This document shows, piece by piece, positions 7,713 to 15,862 of a stretch of DNA of 43,789 nucleotides. The notes under the pieces were generated by a model that saw only the letters and a program-made list of their open reading frames with translations, ran no database searches and had not been told where the DNA came from. Position numbers and translations under genes: made by a program. How positions within the stretch are numbered: the stretch's first letter is position 1; every line of letters begins with the position of its first letter. Source of the stretch: Elusimicrobiaceae bacterium (lineage in GTDB: Bacteria; Elusimicrobiota; Elusimicrobia; Elusimicrobiales; Elusimicrobiaceae); assembly GCA_017961295.1 (NCBI GenBank), contig JAGCXL010000006.1, positions 1 to 43,789 on the forward strand, read 5' to 3'.

Positions 7713-8378
7713 TTATTTAATTACTACCAGCGATCTTCCGTCTTTTTCAGCCGCGTATGGATCGCGCGTGTTCTTGCCGTCTATAATGTACAAGAACTTA
7801 TACGTACCGGGAGCAATGGAAAGTGTAATTTCCCAATGGTCACCCACTTTTTTAAGTGCTTGCGGCTTGGACATAGTAAATCCGCTTACAATAGAAACTT
7901 GTTTTCCATCTCCAAACCATTTAAAAGTAACACGACGGTACTTGCTATTAGCAACCACCGGGGCAACCACAATACTTTCTTTAGCAGGAGTTTTTGACGC
8001 AACTACCGGAACCGACTGGGGTTTTGTTTCAGCAACTTGTTGTGATTTCTTTTCAGCAACCTGCTGAGATTTTTTATCGGCAACCGCTTGCGGTTTTGCT
8101 TTGGGCGCCGCAACTATTGTTTCTTCTTTTACGGCAACGGGCGGTTTGATCACATTGGTCTGCGTTACCATAATTACTTCTTCACTAATTTCAGGCAACG
8201 CATCTACCGCTTCGGTCTCTTGTACAACCGCCGGGGCCGGATTAATCATATGCGCCGCAAAATACTTATACAGAAAAAAACCAAAGACGCATAAAAAAAT
8301 CACATCCAGCACAATTAGGAATAACCACATGTCTTTATTAGACGTTTTTGTTTCTAGTTCTTGGGAATTATTTTCCAT
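7713..8378 (-). CDS. Membrane-anchored protein with C-terminal CBM48/AMPK glycogen-binding-like domain
   Basis: A 221-residue protein with a short N-terminal tail, one membrane helix (about residues 17-42, WLFLIVLDVIFLCVFGFFLY), then a Lys/Val/Gln/Pro-rich linker of about 90 residues. The linker has near-repeats of KKSQQVAE. A C-terminal domain of about 75 residues (YRRVTFKWFGDGKQVSIVSGFT ... HWEITLSIAPGTYKFLYIIDG ... DPYA) has the order of an early-set glycogen-binding domain (CBM48/AMPK-beta): a strand, a short sugar-loop region, the WE.T..L.PG.Y.YK-like core and D-PY. With the helix as a signal anchor the domain would lie outside the cytoplasm, which is unusual for this fold. AGGA precedes the ATG; tRNA-Gly lies just upstream on the same strand. 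Specific ligand unknown. Confidence 0.75.
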   Translation of the reverse strand: MENNSQELETKTSNKDMWLFLIVLDVIFLCVFGFFLYKYFAAHMINPAPAVVQETEAVDALPEISEEVIMVTQTNVIKPPVAVKEETIVAAPKAKPQAVADKKSQQVAEKKSQQVAETKPQSVPVVASKTPAKESIVVAPVVANSKYRRVTFKWFGDGKQVSIVSGFTMSKPQALKKVGDHWEITLSIAPGTYKFLYIIDGKNTRDPYAAEKDGRSLVVIK

Positions 8379-8398
8379 AGTAAGGTCCTGTTAAAAAA

Positions 8399-8469
8399 AG
8401 CGGGCGAAGGGAATCGAACCCTCGTCTAAAGCTTGGGAAGCTTCCATTCTACCATTGAACCACGCCCGC
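8399..8469 (-). tRNA. tRNA-Gly (anticodon CCC)
   Basis: Read on the minus strand, acceptor GCGGGCG (8469-8463) pairs with CGCCCGC (8406-8400). A D-arm GTTC-AATGGTA-GAAT, the anticodon arm GAAGC-TTCCCAA-GCTTT (anticodon CCC) and the T-loop GGTTCGAATCC are all intact. The discriminator is T. CCA is not encoded; a run of Ts follows immediately. TTGTAC-17-TACAAT lies upstream as promoter. Confidence 0.95.
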
Positions 8470-8485
8470 GTAAATTAGACACTTT

Positions 8486-8514
8486 ATTGTAGCAAAATTT
8501 TTGTCCCGGTACAA
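8486..8514 (-). promoter_or_regulatory. Promoter of tRNA-Gly
   Basis: On the minus strand TTGTAC (8509-8514) and TACAAT (8486-8491) are 17 nt apart, with the mature tRNA starting 16 nt after the -10 hexamer. Confidence 0.65.
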
Positions 8515-8516
8515 TT

Positions 8517-10061
8517 TTATTTTGGAACAAGCATTCCCGACGGTAAATTTTTTAAAAATGCCAAGGCCTCTTTACGAGTTTTAATTTTACCTTCTACCTG
8601 AGCTACCGCTACGGCTTCTAATATGGCCCCCACTTGCGGACCGGGTTCTAACCCCAACACCTGCATGACATCTTGCCCACTAATCACTCGTATGGGTTTT
8701 ACCGTTGTGGGTCTATCAAAAAATTGGCCCAGCATAAAATGTAATAATTGCAAATGGCGCAAGGTTTTTCCTACATTTTTAAAACGCTCTGCTTGCGTTA
8801 GGGTCATCATGCGCTCACCGCTCTTGGGTAAAATGCGGCGCAGTTGAGTATCCGTTACATAACTGGTATAGTCGGCCCAACATAACAAAAGCATAGGAAT
8901 TGCGGCTTCTCCCAAATCGCGGAAAAAATGATAGACACCGCGCTGCGTTAAAATATCGTTACTGGCCAAATTGGACGGACGCAAATGTTCTCCGATCATA
9001 GCACACATCAGCCGAATATCCGCTCGACTGTAATGCAAGTGTTCCAAAACGTGACGCGCCATTTTAGCTCCCACCTGTTCATGATAAAAAAAACGCAAAC
9101 GTCCATCTTTCATCTTAGCAGTCTTGGGTTTGGCAATATCATGCAAGAGTGCCACCATTTTATAAACCGACTTATTTTGACAAAACGGAGTTAACTTTTT
9201 GGCATATTTGGGGAACGCTTTATCCAAATGTTCCAGCACATAATCCATGCGTTTACATACCAAAAACGTATGGCGTAGTACACCCCCCGGGCCGTAATAT
9301 ACTTCTGCACAGGCTCGTTGGTCTTCTAGTGGTGGAAACAGAGCCGTTAATAATCCGCAGCGGTCCATTTGTACCAAGTATTCATACGTTTTACCGGGCA
9401 CCGCAAATAAGCGGTCCAGTTCTTCTTTAATACGTTCTCCCGCGGGTTGTTTTATTAGATTTTTATTTTTCTTAATTTGCGCAAGTGTGGCAGGAGTAAT
9501 GGTAAATTTTAGCTCCGCCGCACAGCGAAATGCCCGCAACATACGCAGCGGGTCTTCCACAAAACGAGTCGGTCCATTAAGACGGATAAGTTTGTTTTTT
9601 AAATCGGTAATCCCCCCCGTCTTATCTACAATTTGGTCTTTGCGTAAGCGTTTTAAAATAACGTAGGCAGCATCATTTTTACGGGGTGTAATTACAATTT
9701 GCGGCTTAGCAGAAACGGGATAAGCCAAGGAATTAAACGTAAAATCGCGCCGCTTCAAATCGGCCGTTAAATCTTTACCTTGATAGGCGGTTAAGTCTAT
9801 TTGAATTTTTTGCCGGTGGGTAACCAGCCGCCACACACCCAGTTCAGGGTCCATTTCAAATGTTGCGGCTTTCAGGCGTTTAGCCAAGGCAAGCGCCGCC
9901 GGTTTGACTTTATTGGCAGGAAGGGTAATGTCAATATCGCCGGATTGTTTTTTAAGCAGACTGCTACGCACAATCCCCCCCACATAGTGTCCCTGGGGTA
10001 CCACTTCGGCTAAAATGTGCGCTAGGTCTTGCACGCTAGTCCTCAGACGGAGCTGCAGCAC
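8517..10061 (-). CDS. tRNA nucleotidyltransferase / poly(A) polymerase family enzyme with HD domain
   Basis: Class II CCA-adding or poly(A) polymerase, 514 residues. The nucleotidyltransferase head has VGGIVRSSLLKKQSGDIDITL (G-G plus the metal-binding DxD), then RRDFTFNSLAY and EDPLRMLRAFRCAAEL, which are family blocks B-D. An HD phosphohydrolase domain follows (VALLHDIAKPKTAKM and a later GEHLRPSNL). CCA-adding function is favoured because the neighbouring tRNA-Gly lacks CCA, so the organism needs this activity; substrate specificity cannot be told from sequence alone. The start at 10061 overlaps the end of the acyl-CoA synthetase gene by 26 bp, so the two are probably co-transcribed and coupled. 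The HD part could act as a 2',3'-cyclic phosphodiesterase as in some relatives. Confidence 0.9.
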   Translation of the reverse strand: MLQLRLRTSVQDLAHILAEVVPQGHYVGGIVRSSLLKKQSGDIDITLPANKVKPAALALAKRLKAATFEMDPELGVWRLVTHRQKIQIDLTAYQGKDLTADLKRRDFTFNSLAYPVSAKPQIVITPRKNDAAYVILKRLRKDQIVDKTGGITDLKNKLIRLNGPTRFVEDPLRMLRAFRCAAELKFTITPATLAQIKKNKNLIKQPAGERIKEELDRLFAVPGKTYEYLVQMDRCGLLTALFPPLEDQRACAEVYYGPGGVLRHTFLVCKRMDYVLEHLDKAFPKYAKKLTPFCQNKSVYKMVALLHDIAKPKTAKMKDGRLRFFYHEQVGAKMARHVLEHLHYSRADIRLMCAMIGEHLRPSNLASNDILTQRGVYHFFRDLGEAAIPMLLLCWADYTSYVTDTQLRRILPKSGERMMTLTQAERFKNVGKTLRHLQLLHFMLGQFFDRPTTVKPIRVISGQDVMQVLGLEPGPQVGAILEAVAVAQVEGKIKTRKEALAFLKNLPSGMLVPK

Positions 10062-11661
10062 CGGCTGCTACGGCTTTTTTGAGTTTTTCTACCGCATCTT
10101 TGCGCAGTTCCCGCTTTAGTACTTTGCGTAAAGCATTTTTGGGTAATGCTTCTACAAACTCAAAATCACGCGGACGTTTGTAGTTGTCCAAATGCAGTTT
10201 TAAGAATTTTCTAAATTCCGCGTCAGAAAGTTCGGCCCCTTCTTTTTTAACGGCATATACTTTTACAAATTCGCCACCGCGTCCGTCGGGCACACCGATT
10301 ACGGCACATTCTTCAATAGCCGGATGTTCGCAAATGACGGCTTCCACCTGGGCGGAAAACACTTTAAGACCTTTAATAATAATCATGTCTTTTTTGCGAT
10401 CTTTAATAAAGATAAATCCGTCATCGTCTACTTCCACAATATCACCGGTTTTAAACCAACCGTCTTCGGTAAAGGCATCGTGGGTAGCTTTTTCGTTACC
10501 CCAATATCCCTTAAAAAGATTCGGACCTTTTACGCAAAGTTCGCCCTCGCTGTTGCGCGGGACCTCTTTACCCTCTTCGTCAACTACCAGGGTACTTACG
10601 GCCGGAATCGCCGGACCTACGGATTTAATTTTTTGCAGGTCCTCGGTATTTACACTCACTACCGGGCTGGTTTCGGTTAAACCATATCCTTCCAAAATTT
10701 TTACACCGATTTTTTCTTCAAATCGGTCTTTAATTTCTTGGGTTAAAGGAGCTGCACCCGAAATGCCAAACCGCACACTCTTAAACGGCCAAAAGCGCAG
10801 ATAAAGCTGTTTAAGCCCCTTGGCTTCTTTGGAAAGCACCGCATAAATTTGCGGTACGGCCAAAATAAGCGTTACTTTTTCGGTCCCCATGGCTCCCAAC
10901 CACTTGCTGGCCGGCATAACGTTAGCCACAATAACTACTTTTAGGTTAAGGTAAAGCGGAATTACTACGCACGTCGTCCACGCAAAAGAGTGAAACATCG
11001 GCAGTAAGCACAGAAAAACATCATCATCGGTAATTTTAAAGATTTGCGCACAAGAAATTACGTTTGCCGCTAAATTACCGTGGGTAATCATAGCTCCTTT
11101 GGGAAGACCGGTCGTCCCGGAAGTGTACAAGATAAAAGCCAAATCGTCCAACGTAGCACAGGCCGAAGCCGTTTCATCGTGGTAGGTGGACTTGTTTACT
11201 TCGTCCCAAAAAAGTTGTACTTTATCACACCCTTCCACCGAAGAAGGCACTTCGTCTGTTGTAAAAATAGTTTGTACGGTAGGCATATTGGGTACGCATT
11301 TGACGTAATGGCGCAAAAATTCGGCTTGCGTAACCACGGCTTTGGCACCAGCATTATTTAAAATATACTCAATTTCTTCAGGCTTGGTGACCATAAAGTT
11401 CATGGGGATAGAAACCGCCCCTAACTTATACAACCCGTAGTTAGCCACAATCGTATCAATAGAATTGCGATGAGCCACAGCCACGCGGTCCCCTTTGCGG
11501 ATACCATGTTCAAAGAACATATCAGCGGCGCGGTCCACCTGCATTAAGAGTTCATGATAGGAAACTTTTTTACCGCTGCCGGCTTCCACTAAGGCTACCT
11601 TGTTGGGGTAGCGAAATGCACTATCGGCTAGCGAAGTATATAAGTCTTTACGGCGAATCAT
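10036..11661 (-). CDS. Long-chain acyl-CoA synthetase / AMP-forming ligase
   Basis: Member of the adenylate-forming superfamily that activates a fatty acid as acyl-AMP and then acyl-CoA. Visible blocks over 541 residues: FILYTSGTTGLPKGAMITH (P-loop), the substrate-pocket region with FGISGAAPLT, GYGLTETSPVVS (A5), GWFKTGDIVEVDDDG with the ribose-binding Asp, DRKKDMIIIKGLKVF hinge, and the C-terminal Lys region ALPKNALRKVLKRELR. A FadD-like fatty-acid ligase is the best guess; chain length is unknown. I chose ATG 11661 because AGAGG sits 5-6 nt before it; a GTG two codons upstream is less suitable. TATACT at 11679-11684 may be its own -10. The CCA-enzyme gene overlaps the 3' end. Confidence 0.88.
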   Translation of the reverse strand: MIRRKDLYTSLADSAFRYPNKVALVEAGSGKKVSYHELLMQVDRAADMFFEHGIRKGDRVAVAHRNSIDTIVANYGLYKLGAVSIPMNFMVTKPEEIEYILNNAGAKAVVTQAEFLRHYVKCVPNMPTVQTIFTTDEVPSSVEGCDKVQLFWDEVNKSTYHDETASACATLDDLAFILYTSGTTGLPKGAMITHGNLAANVISCAQIFKITDDDVFLCLLPMFHSFAWTTCVVIPLYLNLKVVIVANVMPASKWLGAMGTEKVTLILAVPQIYAVLSKEAKGLKQLYLRFWPFKSVRFGISGAAPLTQEIKDRFEEKIGVKILEGYGLTETSPVVSVNTEDLQKIKSVGPAIPAVSTLVVDEEGKEVPRNSEGELCVKGPNLFKGYWGNEKATHDAFTEDGWFKTGDIVEVDDDGFIFIKDRKKDMIIIKGLKVFSAQVEAVICEHPAIEECAVIGVPDGRGGEFVKVYAVKKEGAELSDAEFRKFLKLHLDNYKRPRDFEFVEALPKNALRKVLKRELRKDAVEKLKKAVAAGAAAPSED

Positions 11662-11698
11662 AAGCACCTCTCAAAACGAGTATAGTTATATTGTAGCA

Positions 11699-12565
11699 TT
11701 ATCCTTGCCGGGGGTCCAAGATATCTCTAAATGCATCTCCCAACAAGTTCCAACCTAATACGAATAAAAAAATGGCTCCTCCGGGGGCTACTACCGTATA
11801 CCAATACGCTAATGGGTGGCCTGGAGTACCCAGTACCCAATTGCGCGCCATAGCAATAAGCTGCCCCCAATCAGCCGTGCCCGGTTGCGCACCTAAACCC
11901 AAAAACGAGAGTGATGCGGCCGTAAGCACCACGTACCCTATATCCAAACTAGCTACTACTACTGACGGATAAATAGCATTGGGCACAATATGCCGCGTAA
12001 AAATCCGTAGGCCGCTGGCCCCTAAAGTACGCGCCGCGGTTACATAACCTTGCTGCTTAATAGACAAAATATCCCCGCGCACCAAGCGTGCATAACTGGG
12101 CCACGCCACCGCGGTTAAAGCAATCATCATATTTTTAAGATCTGGCCCTAGCATAGCGGCAATTACCATGGCCAACACTAAGGAAGGAACGGCAAAGACA
12201 ACATCCGTCAGCCGCATTAAAGCTTCATCCACTTTACCACCAAAATACGCCGCAATTCCGCCAATCAAAAGGCCGATTAAAAACGCCAGTAATGTTACCG
12301 TAATCCCAATTTTGAACGCCAAGCGCGTCCCCCATACTACCCCGTAGTAGAGGTCGTATTGCTGTTCGGTCGTTCCAAACCAATGTTGAGCCGAAGGGGG
12401 GTGCGGTTCAATTTGGTATCCGGCCTGGGGAAGTTGATACGGATTATTGGGGTTTTCCACCGGCGCCAATACCGGGGCCAAAAGTGCCGTAAGCGCAAAC
12501 AACGTTACCAGAATAAGGCCGCACAGTGAAGTTTTATTTTTATAAATTCGTTTTAAAAGCCGCAT
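11699..12565 (-). CDS. Oligopeptide/dipeptide ABC transporter permease (OppC/DppC type)
   Basis: A 288-residue inner-membrane permease. It has an N-terminal OppC segment (KNKTSLCGLILVTLFALTALLAPVLAP), a periplasmic loop with QHWFGTTEQQYD as in DppC/OppC (FGTDxxGRD region), and the ABC permease EAA-type loop (YVTAARTLGASGLRIFTRHIVPNA) contacting the ATPases. Its start is 1 bp after the stop of the OppB-type gene. It is the last of four transporter genes (D-F-B-C). The short gap to the acyl-CoA synthetase gene has a possible promoter, so read-through is uncertain. Confidence 0.92.
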   Translation of the reverse strand: MRLLKRIYKNKTSLCGLILVTLFALTALLAPVLAPVENPNNPYQLPQAGYQIEPHPPSAQHWFGTTEQQYDLYYGVVWGTRLAFKIGITVTLLAFLIGLLIGGIAAYFGGKVDEALMRLTDVVFAVPSLVLAMVIAAMLGPDLKNMMIALTAVAWPSYARLVRGDILSIKQQGYVTAARTLGASGLRIFTRHIVPNAIYPSVVVASLDIGYVVLTAASLSFLGLGAQPGTADWGQLIAMARNWVLGTPGHPLAYWYTVVAPGGAIFLFVLGWNLLGDAFRDILDPRQG

Positions 12566-12566
12566 A

Positions 12567-13592
12567 TTACTCCAAGCGAATCCGCGGATCTACCGCCGTA
12601 TATAAAAGGTCACACAGTAAATTCCCAAACACAAATAGTACCGCCACCAAAAGCGAAAAGCCCAAAATCCCGGCAATATCTAACTGTTGGGCCGCCAGCA
12701 CACCAAAACGCCCGATACCGGGGTAATCAAAAATCGTTTCCACAATGACCGTACCGCCTAGTAAGCGAACAAATTGAATCCCGGCTAAGGTAATCACAGG
12801 AATAATGGCATTTTTACCGGCGTGTTTATAAATAACTTGATATTCCGCAAGGCCCTTAGCACGTGCGGTACGCACATAATCTTTGCCCAACTCTTCAAGC
12901 ATAGAAGAACGCATCACGCGCACCATCAAGGCAAACGACCCAATACACAAGGTAATGGCTGGAAGAATCAAATGAGAAAAAACGTCCCCAAATACACGCC
13001 ATTGACCGTTTAGTAAACTGTCAATCAGTAAAAACCCGGTGTAAGTCTTAAATGTCCCCCCATGGATAATAATATCAGTTTGAATAGAATATCCTCCCGG
13101 GGCAAACCAATGTAATTGCCCGTAAAACACCATTAAGAGAATAAGCCCCAATACAAAAATTGGGAGTGAAAACCCCCCTACCGATACAAACCGCGCCAAA
13201 TTATCTTGCCATTTATCTTTATGCACAGCAGAGGCGGCCCCAAACCACACGCCAAAAAACACTACTAAAATCATGGTAACAAACGCCAGTTGAATTGTGG
13301 CGGGCAAATATTTTTTAAGAGCCTGTAAAACCGGCATATTGGCACTGGGGCTATAGCCCAGATCACCCTGTGCCACGTTCTTTAACCAACGGCCATATTG
13401 CTTAAATACGTTATCGCGCAAACCGTACTCGCGAATCACTTCTTCCAGTGCGCCCATTTGGCGTGGATCTTTGACGTAGAGGGAGGCACGCATTTCGGGG
13501 CTTAAACGCTGTGTTAAAAAGAACAGTAAAAAAGTAACCCCCAGTACTACCAGCGGCAACAGACACAAACGGCGTAAAACAAAACGCATCAT
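12567..13592 (-). CDS. Oligopeptide/dipeptide ABC transporter permease (OppB/DppB type)
   Basis: A 341-residue permease with the typical OppB N-terminus MMRFVLRRLCLLPLVVLGVT followed by LSPEMRASLY. It has LGYSPSANMPV (usual LG.S...PV motif) and an EAA loop DYVRTARAKGLAEYQVIYKHAGKNA. The C-terminus has GIGRFGVLAAQQLD and a DLLYTAVDPRIRL tail, both typical of the family. It overlaps the upstream ATPase gene by 4 bp (ATGA), implying coupled translation. Together with the OppC-type protein it forms the membrane channel. Confidence 0.93.
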   Translation of the reverse strand: MMRFVLRRLCLLPLVVLGVTFLLFFLTQRLSPEMRASLYVKDPRQMGALEEVIREYGLRDNVFKQYGRWLKNVAQGDLGYSPSANMPVLQALKKYLPATIQLAFVTMILVVFFGVWFGAASAVHKDKWQDNLARFVSVGGFSLPIFVLGLILLMVFYGQLHWFAPGGYSIQTDIIIHGGTFKTYTGFLLIDSLLNGQWRVFGDVFSHLILPAITLCIGSFALMVRVMRSSMLEELGKDYVRTARAKGLAEYQVIYKHAGKNAIIPVITLAGIQFVRLLGGTVIVETIFDYPGIGRFGVLAAQQLDIAGILGFSLLVAVLFVFGNLLCDLLYTAVDPRIRLE

Positions 13593-14380
13593 AATGCCGC
13601 CTCCACACTAGGTACCGCCGATAAAAGTTTTTGGGTGTAGCCGTGTTGCGGATGCTCAAAAATTTGTTCCGCTGGGCCTTGTTCTACAATCTTACCTTGT
13701 TGCATAACCGCAATTTCATCACACAAGAAACGTGCGACGGCAAAATCGTGCGTAACAAATAAAACCGATAATTTCCGCTCCCGTTGAATTGTTTTAAGCA
13801 AATTTAAAATTTGCGCCTGCACCGATACGTCTAACGCAGATACGGGTTCGTCCGCAATTAAAATTTGCGGTTTAAGAGCAAGCGCGCGGGCAATAGCTAT
13901 GCGTTGGCGTTGTCCGCCGGAAAATTCATGCGGGTAACGGTCTAAAATGACCGGGTCTAACTGGACGGCGGTTAAAAGTTCGCGCAAGTACTTTTTACGC
14001 TCTGATTTATTGGGATATAACCCGTGAATCTGCAAGGGTTCACTTAATAGTTGGTACACAGAAAAGCGCGGGTCTAAACTGGCATAAGGGTCTTGGTAAA
14101 TAACTTGCATTTTTCGGCGTAGTTCTTTCCAAGAAGTCCTCGAAAGGCCTGATATATTTTCCCCGAAAATTTCTACAGATCCCGATGTAATGGGTTCAAT
14201 ACCTAAGAGCACCTTACAAAGGGTGCTTTTGCCACAACCCGATTCCCCTACCAAACCCAAAACTTGGCCGGATTGCAACGTTAAATCAATACCCGTTAAC
14301 ACCGGTTTTTCCACCTTGGCCCCTAAAAATGGGCGGCGCACGTAGGTTTTACATAAATTTTTAACCTGAATAGCAGGCAT
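13589..14380 (-). CDS. Oligopeptide ABC transporter ATPase (OppF/DppF type)
   Basis: A 263-residue ATPase with Walker A GESGCGKST, Q-loop VIYQDPYASLDPR (the OppF-type DP.SSL-like motif), ABC signature FSGGQRQRIAIARAL, Walker B ILIADEPVSALD and H-loop FVTHD. The C-terminus has EHPQHGYTQKLL, the short oligopeptide-type tail. It is slightly shorter than many OppF proteins. Its start codon overlaps the stop of the OppD-type gene by one base, and its stop overlaps the OppB-type start. Confidence 0.92.
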   Translation of the reverse strand: MPAIQVKNLCKTYVRRPFLGAKVEKPVLTGIDLTLQSGQVLGLVGESGCGKSTLCKVLLGIEPITSGSVEIFGENISGLSRTSWKELRRKMQVIYQDPYASLDPRFSVYQLLSEPLQIHGLYPNKSERKKYLRELLTAVQLDPVILDRYPHEFSGGQRQRIAIARALALKPQILIADEPVSALDVSVQAQILNLLKTIQRERKLSVLFVTHDFAVARFLCDEIAVMQQGKIVEQGPAEQIFEHPQHGYTQKLLSAVPSVEAAL

Positions 14381-15348
14381 TATTTACCCTCCTGCAAGAA
14401 ACACCGCGTACGACGCGCCCCATTTTCATAAATGGGTGGACAACTTTCAAAACACTTTTTAAGCGCTTTGGGGCAACGCAGCGCAAACGGACACCCCAGC
14501 AACACCTCCCCGGGACGTGGCGGATTACCGGCAATAGCAGGCAACTTTTCTACCTTTTGGCGTACGCTGGCAAGGGAATTTAACAACCCCTGCGTATAGG
14601 GATGTAGCGGATTTTTAAATAAATCTACCGCCGGGGCTTGCTCCATACACTGCCCCGCATAAAGAACTAATACCTCATCAGCCACTTGTGCCGCTACAGC
14701 CAAATTGTGCGTAATAAAGAGAACGGACATGGCATTTTGCCGTTGTAAGTCTTTAATAAGTTTTAAAATCTGGGCTTGGACGGTAACGTCCAAAGCGGTA
14801 GTGGGTTCATCAGCAATTAAAATATCAGGGTGTAGCGCAAGCGCCATGGCAATCATAACACGTTGGCACATACCCCCGGAAAATTGAAACGGATATTCAT
14901 TTAATCGTTTTTCGGCTTCTTGAATACCTACTTGGCTTAGCAGTTTAGCCGCACGCAGGCGGGCCGTTTGTTTAGATATTTTTTGATGAGCGCACAAAGT
15001 TTCACACAACTGCTCGCCAATAGTAAGCACCGGGTTTAAGCTAGCCCCCGGGTCTTGAAAAATCATCGCAATTTTACGCCCCCGGATTTGACGCAATGCT
15101 TTCGGCCTTAACGTCAGCAGGTTTTTACCTTGATATAAGATTTTACCGCTCTCTACCCGTGCCGATGGTGGTAGCAAATTTAGAATAGAAAGTGCTTGCA
15201 CCGTCTTGCCACTTCCGGATTCGCCCACCACCGCTACGACTTTCCCTTTAGGCAAGGTATACGACAAACCACGCACGGCGGGTATTACCCCTAAATCTGT
15301 GCGAAAATGGACCTGTAAACCTTCTACTTGCAAAACGGGAGCCTGCAT
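14380..15348 (-). CDS. Oligopeptide ABC transporter ATPase (OppD/DppD type)
   Basis: A 322-residue ATPase with Walker A GESGSGKTV, Q-loop MIFQDPGASLNPV, signature FSGGMCQRVMIAMAL, Walker B ILIADEPTTALD and switch His FITHN. The C-terminal domain has NPLHPYTQGLL and a four-Cys region (GCPFALRCPKALKKC...) that binds an Fe-S cluster in characterised DppD/OppD-type proteins. It is first in the four-gene transport operon; no substrate-binding protein gene is next to it. There is no ribosome binding site; TATAAT ends exactly 6 nt before the ATG. The DUF192 lipoprotein gene is divergent, also from a near-leaderless promoter. Confidence 0.93.
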   Translation of the reverse strand: MQAPVLQVEGLQVHFRTDLGVIPAVRGLSYTLPKGKVVAVVGESGSGKTVQALSILNLLPPSARVESGKILYQGKNLLTLRPKALRQIRGRKIAMIFQDPGASLNPVLTIGEQLCETLCAHQKISKQTARLRAAKLLSQVGIQEAEKRLNEYPFQFSGGMCQRVMIAMALALHPDILIADEPTTALDVTVQAQILKLIKDLQRQNAMSVLFITHNLAVAAQVADEVLVLYAGQCMEQAPAVDLFKNPLHPYTQGLLNSLASVRQKVEKLPAIAGNPPRPGEVLLGCPFALRCPKALKKCFESCPPIYENGARRTRCFLQEGK

Positions 15349-15354
15349 AAATAC

Positions 15355-15360
15355 ATTATA
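15355..15360 (-). promoter_or_regulatory. -10 element placing the opp operon start on the OppD-type ATG
   Basis: On the minus strand TATAAT is followed by GTATTT (6 nt) and then ATG 15348. No Shine-Dalgarno sequence is seen. Confidence 0.65.
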
Positions 15361-15407
15361 ACAATTTAACTCCTTTGCTGCCGCCTACATACTTCCCCTA
15401 TTTTTGC

Positions 15408-15413
15408 TATACT
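15408..15413 (+). promoter_or_regulatory. -10 element close to the DUF192 lipoprotein ATG
   Basis: TATACT is followed by 8 nt and then ATG 15422, so the transcript would have no or a 1-2 nt leader. The intergenic region is shared with the divergent opp promoter. Confidence 0.55.
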
Positions 15414-15421
15414 TTTTATAT

Positions 15422-15862
15422 ATGCGCAACTATTTTGCCCTGTGGGGCCTACTTTTGTGTTTGTGTGCTTGCAAACCTTATCAAACGATTCCCGTTACGC
15501 TGCCTGACGGGTTTGTTGTGCAAGCCCGCGTAGCCGACACACCAGCCAAACAGGAAAAAGGGCTGATGTTTGTAAAAGAACTACCCGAAGATAAAGGCAT
15601 GATTTTTATTTTTGATAAAGACCAAGAACAGGCATTTTGGATGAAAAATACACTGATTGACCTGGATATGGTCTTTATAAATTCCCAAAAAACCGTAACA
15701 AGCGTAGCCGAGCAAATGCCTCGTTCTTATACATATACACCGGACAAAGAAGTAGCTTACGCGCTAGGTTATGGACAGTACGTATTAGAACTGGCGGCCC
15801 AAACAGCGGCCAAACACCACGTTCAACCGGGAGTGCAACTTGCGTTTACTTATGAAAAATAA
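15422..15862 (+). CDS. DUF192 lipoprotein
   Basis: A 146-residue protein starting at ATG 15422, since the in-frame TTG at 15404 lies before the -10 element. The signal sequence MRNYFALWGLLLCLCAC ends in a lipobox (LCAC), so the mature protein should be a lipid-anchored lipoprotein. The rest is a DUF192 domain: VRVADTPAKQEKGLMF-type start, MIFIFDKDQEQAFWMKNTLIDLDMVFI core, and a DKEVAYALGYGQYVLELAAQTAAKH end. DUF192 proteins are small beta-rich proteins of unclear function. The M20 peptidase gene begins inside its 3' end (11-bp overlap), so the two are probably one operon. A second, cytoplasmic DUF192 protein is at 19795-20133. Confidence 0.88.
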   Translation: MRNYFALWGLLLCLCACKPYQTIPVTLPDGFVVQARVADTPAKQEKGLMFVKELPEDKGMIFIFDKDQEQAFWMKNTLIDLDMVFINSQKTVTSVAEQMPRSYTYTPDKEVAYALGYGQYVLELAAQTAAKHHVQPGVQLAFTYEK

